The position numbers and the translations under genes were made by a program. Below the pieces are notes generated by a model that saw only the letters and a program-made list of their open reading frames with translations, made no database searches and was not told the origin of the DNA. A DNA stretch of 8,890 bases from Lachnospiraceae bacterium (GTDB lineage Bacteria; Bacillota; Clostridia; Lachnospirales; Lachnospiraceae), in assembly GCA_003488965.1 (NCBI GenBank), contig DNJW01000229.1:1-8890 (forward strand), in the 5' to 3' direction. Of this stretch, positions 5,637-8,890 are shown in pieces. Position 1 is the first letter of the stretch. Each line of letters begins with the position of its first letter.

Positions 5637-6331
5637 GCATTCCGCGTATACCTGCAGGCAGGAAAATTTTTGCATCCGTAAAAAGTACCGAATTTTCCCT
5701 TCCGCAGACAAAGAATCCCGCCGCATCTGGGACACTCCATTTCCGCTTCCGTTCTCCCCTCCCCTATGTTTTCCTCCTTGCTCTTCTTCCATATTTTTCC
5801 CAGTTCTTCATAACATTTCTGATTCATCCGGCAATCATTCAATGCCCTATGGGCTCCCTCTGTATTGATATGAAAATATGCAGCAACATCCGTCAGTTTG
5901 TAATGAGACAGCTGGGGCAGACAATTTCTCGCCATATACAATGTATCGATATAATCATTATCCAGTTCCTTCCTCAAAGCCTCCCATCCCGCATCATAGG
6001 CAAAATTCATATCAAATGTATGTATATTGTGCCCTACCAGTATACTGCTGCCGGCGAAATCCATAAAGCCGCCAATCGCCTTCTCAATATCCGGTGCATC
6101 CTTTACCATACTGTCCGTAATCCCATTCACCCTAGTCGCTCCTGCCGGAATATGACGCCTGGGATTTACCAAGGTAGAATATTCCGCTGCAATTTCTCCC
6201 CCGCATACCTTTATGGCTGAAATCTCAATAATGACATCTCTTTCAGGATTAATCCCGGTGGTTTCCAAATCAAAAACCACATAATTCTCCACATATTCAT
6301 TTAAACGCTTCCCTTTCCTTCTAGCCGCCAA
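5633..6331 (-). CDS. DnaQ-like DEDDh 3'-5' exonuclease with C-terminal zinc ribbon
   Basis: The 232-residue product has an exonuclease domain of the DnaQ/PolC-epsilon type, which removes nucleotides from 3' ends using two metal ions. Exo I is FDLETTG with D21 and E23, Exo II is GHNIHTFDMNF with D107, and Exo III is HRALNDC with H161 and D166, which completes the DEDDh set. After a charged linker (about 180-198) comes a compact zinc ribbon like those at the end of type IA topoisomerases, with C200, C203, C220 and C226 and the pattern GKFGTFYGCKNFPAC. That suggests binding of single-stranded nucleic acid. The TTG start is supported by GAGGAG (6343-6338) six bases upstream, and no ATG lies in frame before Exo I. 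It begins 38 nt after dgt with no terminator between, so the two are probably cotranscribed. The physiological substrate is not known. Confidence 0.9.
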   Translation of the reverse strand: MAARRKGKRLNEYVENYVVFDLETTGINPERDVIIEISAIKVCGGEIAAEYSTLVNPRRHIPAGATRVNGITDSMVKDAPDIEKAIGGFMDFAGSSILVGHNIHTFDMNFAYDAGWEALRKELDNDYIDTLYMARNCLPQLSHYKLTDVAAYFHINTEGAHRALNDCRMNQKCYEELGKIWKKSKEENIGEGRTEAEMECPRCGGILCLRKGKFGTFYGCKNFPACRYTRNA

Positions 6332-6337
6332 TCCGCT

Positions 6338-6343
6338 CTCCTC
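6338..6343 (-). promoter_or_regulatory. Ribosome binding site fixing a TTG start
   Basis: GAGGAG on the minus strand lies six bases before the TTG at 6331-6329. The strong site at correct spacing decides the start of the exonuclease gene, since the next in-frame candidate is a GTG at codon 14, too close to the Exo I motif. Confidence 0.7.
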
Positions 6344-6369
6344 TTCTTTCTGTATATTAGTCAGTCTTC

Positions 6370-7782
6370 TTATATCATCCCATTCAGTTCCTGATACAAA
6401 CTCTTCGCATAGCTGTCCGTCATACCGCAGATAGAATCCGTTATCAGCAGCAGACGCAGATAAAGCTTTTCCGTTTCATCCTTATTTTGGGAATAAATTC
6501 GGTAAATCGCTTTATAGTTATCGGAAACCAGCGCCATCATTTTCTCCTGCACCGCATTCAGTTCTTTATCCGTATCATAATAAATTACTGCATCCGTAAA
6601 CTTTTCCAGCAGGAAATCCATTATTCTTTCCGCCGCAATTTCCAGTTTTAAAATAGGCTGGGATATAAAGGCATAACGGTATGCGATATCTCCCAGTGCC
6701 CAGGCAAGCCGCTCCCCGTCCGTGCCATGAATCAGTTCCTTTGTATGTTTCCCTTCCATAATTTGCTTATAATTGTGCGCAAATCCATCGGTAGCACAAG
6801 TAATCAGCTTCGCCTGTACCCTAACAATCCAATTCTGCACCGCGTGCCCCTCCGGTTCGGCAATTCCTCTTGCTTTCGCCTTTTCATACCGCTCCTTCAG
6901 CGAATTTACCATACGGAAATATTCCCCGTCCTTTTCCTCCCCTTCGCCGCATCCTTCCAGTTCCTGTACCAGCTGCCCAAAGGTAATGCATCCTTTTTTA
7001 AACGCATCTTCAATATCCGCCGTCAAATAAGCAATATCGTCCGCTGCTTCCAGCACATAGGAAAGCGGATGCCTCGCCCCTTCTGTTCCAAGACTGCTTT
7101 GCAAATCTGCGAAAATATCCTTTTCCGCATAATAATATCCCATCTTCTTGTCCTTTATATTGCCGCTTTCTCTATTGATTTCCAAAGAAGAAACCGGATA
7201 TTTAATAATAGTCCCAAGCAGCCCCTTCGTCAGGTTCATCCCATGCTCATCCACCAGATAATGAAGCTTTGTCACCAGACGCAGCGCCTGCGTGTTCCCT
7301 TCAAAATAATAAAAATCCGCCTTCATTTGAGGCAGAAGCAGATTTTCCAGACTCTGGCCCTTATAAGTGAATTTCCCTAAATTTTTTAAAAACCATTCCC
7401 GGATTACGGTTTCCCCAAAATGTCCGAAAGGCGGATTGCCAATATCATGCAGCAGCCCGGCACACTGGAGAATATCGCACACATCCGCCTGATACGGTTC
7501 CAGAAAAGATGGGTCTCCGATTTCCTGTATAATTTTTCTCGATATATTCTGTCCAAGAGACTTTGCTAGGGAAGATACTTCCAAAGAATGGGTCAGCCTG
7601 GTTCTGACAAAATCGCTTTTCTCCAACGGAAATACCTGGGTTTTGTCCTGCAGACGGCGGAACGAAGCGCTTCCGATAATACGGTGGTAATCCTTTTCAA
7701 ACTCTGTCCTCAGATCTCCGGCGCTTTTTCCCGTCCTATAACTCCTAATTCTGTCTTCACATAAAAGCTGCCTCCATTCCAT
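6370..7782 (-). CDS. dgt: Deoxyguanosinetriphosphate triphosphohydrolase (dNTPase, HD domain)
   Basis: This enzyme splits dGTP (in many relatives, several dNTPs) into the deoxynucleoside and tripolyphosphate, and so limits dNTP pools in the cytoplasm. The 470-residue length fits the family. Signatures are the N-terminal SASFRRLQDKTQVFPLE (38-54), RTRLTHSLEVS (60-70) with metal ligand H65, LLHDIGNPPFGHFGE (110-124) with H112 and D113, and LEAADDIAYLTADIEDA (244-260) with the fourth HD-site aspartate. The start ATG has GGAGG seven bases upstream. It is the first gene of the minus-strand run, divergent from the lipoprotein gene, and is followed 38 nt later by the exonuclease gene, giving a small nucleotide and DNA metabolism pair. 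Some dNTPases restrict phage by depleting dNTPs, but nothing here indicates that role. Confidence 0.95.
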   Translation of the reverse strand: MEWRQLLCEDRIRSYRTGKSAGDLRTEFEKDYHRIIGSASFRRLQDKTQVFPLEKSDFVRTRLTHSLEVSSLAKSLGQNISRKIIQEIGDPSFLEPYQADVCDILQCAGLLHDIGNPPFGHFGETVIREWFLKNLGKFTYKGQSLENLLLPQMKADFYYFEGNTQALRLVTKLHYLVDEHGMNLTKGLLGTIIKYPVSSLEINRESGNIKDKKMGYYYAEKDIFADLQSSLGTEGARHPLSYVLEAADDIAYLTADIEDAFKKGCITFGQLVQELEGCGEGEEKDGEYFRMVNSLKERYEKAKARGIAEPEGHAVQNWIVRVQAKLITCATDGFAHNYKQIMEGKHTKELIHGTDGERLAWALGDIAYRYAFISQPILKLEIAAERIMDFLLEKFTDAVIYYDTDKELNAVQEKMMALVSDNYKAIYRIYSQNKDETEKLYLRLLLITDSICGMTDSYAKSLYQELNGMI

Positions 7783-7821
7783 CCCTCTTCCTCCCTTACG
7801 GTTTTAGCAATAACTATTAAA

Positions 7822-7850
7822 ACTTTACTACGTTTCCTCAAGAAATACAA
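7822..7850 (-). promoter_or_regulatory. Weak candidate promoter of dgt
   Basis: The minus strand has TTGTAT (7850-7845), a 17-nt spacer and TAAAGT (7827-7822), about 40 nt upstream of the dgt start. Both boxes deviate from consensus (three and four of six bases), so this is tentative. Its -35 box is only four bases from the -35 box of the divergent plus-strand promoter, so the two could compete for polymerase. Confidence 0.28.
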
Positions 7851-7854
7851 GTAT

Positions 7855-7882
7855 TTGACATTCTTTCCTTTCATAGTATATT
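7855..7882 (+). promoter_or_regulatory. Promoter of the divergent lipoprotein gene
   Basis: A perfect TTGACA (7855-7860) is followed by 16 nt and TATATT (7877-7882); an overlapping TATTAT at 7879 would give an 18-nt spacer. Transcription would start near 7889 and leave a leader of about 85 nt to the ATG at 7974. The leader includes the 10-bp palindrome ATTCCGGAAT (7899-7908). Confidence 0.7.
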
Positions 7883-7939
7883 ATTAAATCAAGGTATCAT
7901 TCCGGAATACAAATAATTAATACAAAGGGCAACTTGAAA

Positions 7940-7958
7940 TGCGCGATAAAGCAGCGCA
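7940..7958 (+). other. Small stem-loop before the lipoprotein ribosome binding site
   Basis: TGCGC and GCGCA form a 5-bp GC-rich stem around a 9-nt loop, ending six bases before the GAGGA ribosome site (7964-7968). It also covers a poor upstream ATG at 7939. It could affect translation, but it is short and may be chance. Confidence 0.3.
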
Positions 7959-7973
7959 GAAATGAGGAAAATA

Positions 7974-8870
7974 ATGAAAAGAAATACATGCAAACTATTG
8001 GCTCTGCTTCTGTCCGGTTTTATGATTATGAGCGGCTGCGGGGCACCGGACAATCCGGCAACGAAAGAAACTGCGGAAGACAATATAGGACAAAATACAG
8101 AAGAAAGCACCGATGAAGCTGCTGACACCGCCGGTACGGATTCCAGTGACGGCAATAACGGGGAAAACTCTTCCGAGACTGTCACCGGTTCAGATTCCGC
8201 CGATGAATCTGTTACCCCGCTTTCACCGGAGGACTTGTTTTCCACCGTTTCATCTACTCCTTCCCGGCCTACCGAGGAAGAATTGCTTGCCGGAGAGAAG
8301 AAAAATCTGGTGGGAATTGTTATGGATGCTACCAAATATTCGGTTTCTGTCCAGACGCCTGACGGCTCCTCCTATTATCTTACCATTCCTGATACCGGTG
8401 TATCCGGCAACCTGAATTATATTACCATCGGACAGATAGCCACTTTCACTTACGCGGGTTCCTTGGACGATACTGCCTTGCTGGTAGACATTTCCAGCAG
8501 CGACCTCATGACGGGAATCTACGTTGAGGAATATGCTTTTGCCATTAAAATCATAAATGCCGTAAAGGCTATGGATATGAAAGCACTTTCCGATTTAACC
8601 AATTTTCCTGTTTTTTTGGACACCGGAAGCTATAATGGTCCCATCAATAGCTCAGGCGAATTTGAAGTCATCGACAGTGAAAAAATATTCAGCGAAGCAT
8701 TGGTCAGCCGGATTGTCAACTACAACCTTTTTGATTTAACATACACGGATGCAGGCTTTGTCCTGGGCGGCAACGGAACCCCCAACATTACTTTCGATGT
8801 TGACGATGACGGTATTTTAGGCATCATCGGTATTAACAGCGCCGCCCCGAAAGACAATACGAAAGACTAG
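7974..8870 (+). CDS. Secreted lipoprotein of unknown function
   Basis: I do not recognise a named family. From the ATG at 7974 the product has 298 residues: a lysine-containing start, a hydrophobic segment (8-19) and a lipobox MSGC with the lipidated cysteine at C22. Then comes a long acidic linker rich in Asp, Glu, Ser and Thr (about 27-105) and a folded C-terminal part. The first folded segment (about 110-173) has alternating hydrophobic residues typical of a small beta domain. The second (about 180-290) contains FPVFLDTG and a DxDxDG loop (D275, D277, D279, G280) that could bind calcium. The start at 7974 is preferred over the in-frame ATG at 7962 because GAGGA lies five bases before it. 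It has its own promoter, is divergent from dgt, and no terminator is seen in the last 20 bases of the window. An envelope role is likely; nothing more specific can be said. Confidence 0.85.
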   Translation: MKRNTCKLLALLLSGFMIMSGCGAPDNPATKETAEDNIGQNTEESTDEAADTAGTDSSDGNNGENSSETVTGSDSADESVTPLSPEDLFSTVSSTPSRPTEEELLAGEKKNLVGIVMDATKYSVSVQTPDGSSYYLTIPDTGVSGNLNYITIGQIATFTYAGSLDDTALLVDISSSDLMTGIYVEEYAFAIKIINAVKAMDMKALSDLTNFPVFLDTGSYNGPINSSGEFEVIDSEKIFSEALVSRIVNYNLFDLTYTDAGFVLGGNGTPNITFDVDDDGILGIIGINSAAPKDNTKD

Positions 8871-8890
8871 TGTGAGAAGAACTTCTAATC

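Noticed and set aside
6370..7782. dGTPase considered as part of an antiphage defence island
   Set aside because: The neighbours are housekeeping and envelope genes, there is no second defence gene or mobile element, and the protein looks like an ordinary cellular dNTPase.
7889..8335. Minus-strand open frame of 148 codons opposite the lipoprotein gene
   Set aside because: It is antisense to the acidic linker and overlaps a well-supported plus-strand gene and its promoter.
8873..8887. Inverted repeat AGAAG-AA-CTTCT after the lipoprotein stop codon
   Set aside because: A 2-nt loop cannot close the stem as drawn, no T-run is visible, and the window ends, so a terminator cannot be supported.

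Overview
The window looks like chromosomal DNA of an anaerobic Clostridia, most likely a Lachnospiraceae-type gut bacterium. This is inferred from gene content: a DUF4358-type lipoprotein next to an SGNH/MBOAT/DHHW surface set, a dGTPase beside a DnaQ-like exonuclease, strong AGGAGG-type ribosome binding sites, frequent possible TTG starts and moderate GC. No mobile element, CRISPR array, tRNA or rRNA gene was seen.

Seven genes are recognised. Six lie on the minus strand and read from right to left: dgt (dNTP triphosphohydrolase), a DEDDh exonuclease with a C-terminal zinc ribbon, then a four-gene envelope cluster (secreted SGNH hydrolase, DUF4358 lipoprotein, MBOAT acyltransferase, DHHW/AlgX-like protein), then panC. 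A good promoter sits at the end of the exonuclease gene and probably drives the envelope cluster. The leader after it carries an unusual run of four 11-nt repeats. On the plus strand, divergent from dgt, is a lipoprotein of unknown function with a near-consensus promoter.

The most notable element is the 266-nt gap between the DHHW gene and panC. On the minus strand it holds two tandem hairpins of identical architecture, each with two bulged adenosines separated by a 5-bp helix and capped by a short triloop helix. They are followed by an intrinsic terminator and then panC. This matches what is known of the Pan RNA motif, a conserved RNA upstream of pantothenate biosynthesis genes whose ligand is, to my knowledge, not established. 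Segments of both hairpins repeat the 5' arm of the terminator, so an attenuation switch controlling panC is plausible.

The envelope cluster resembles polysaccharide O-acylation machinery: the MBOAT protein would pass an acyl group across the membrane and the DHHW and SGNH proteins would transfer or remove it outside. The DUF4358 lipoprotein is the unexplained member. dgt and the exonuclease act in nucleotide pool and DNA metabolism and appear to be housekeeping genes.
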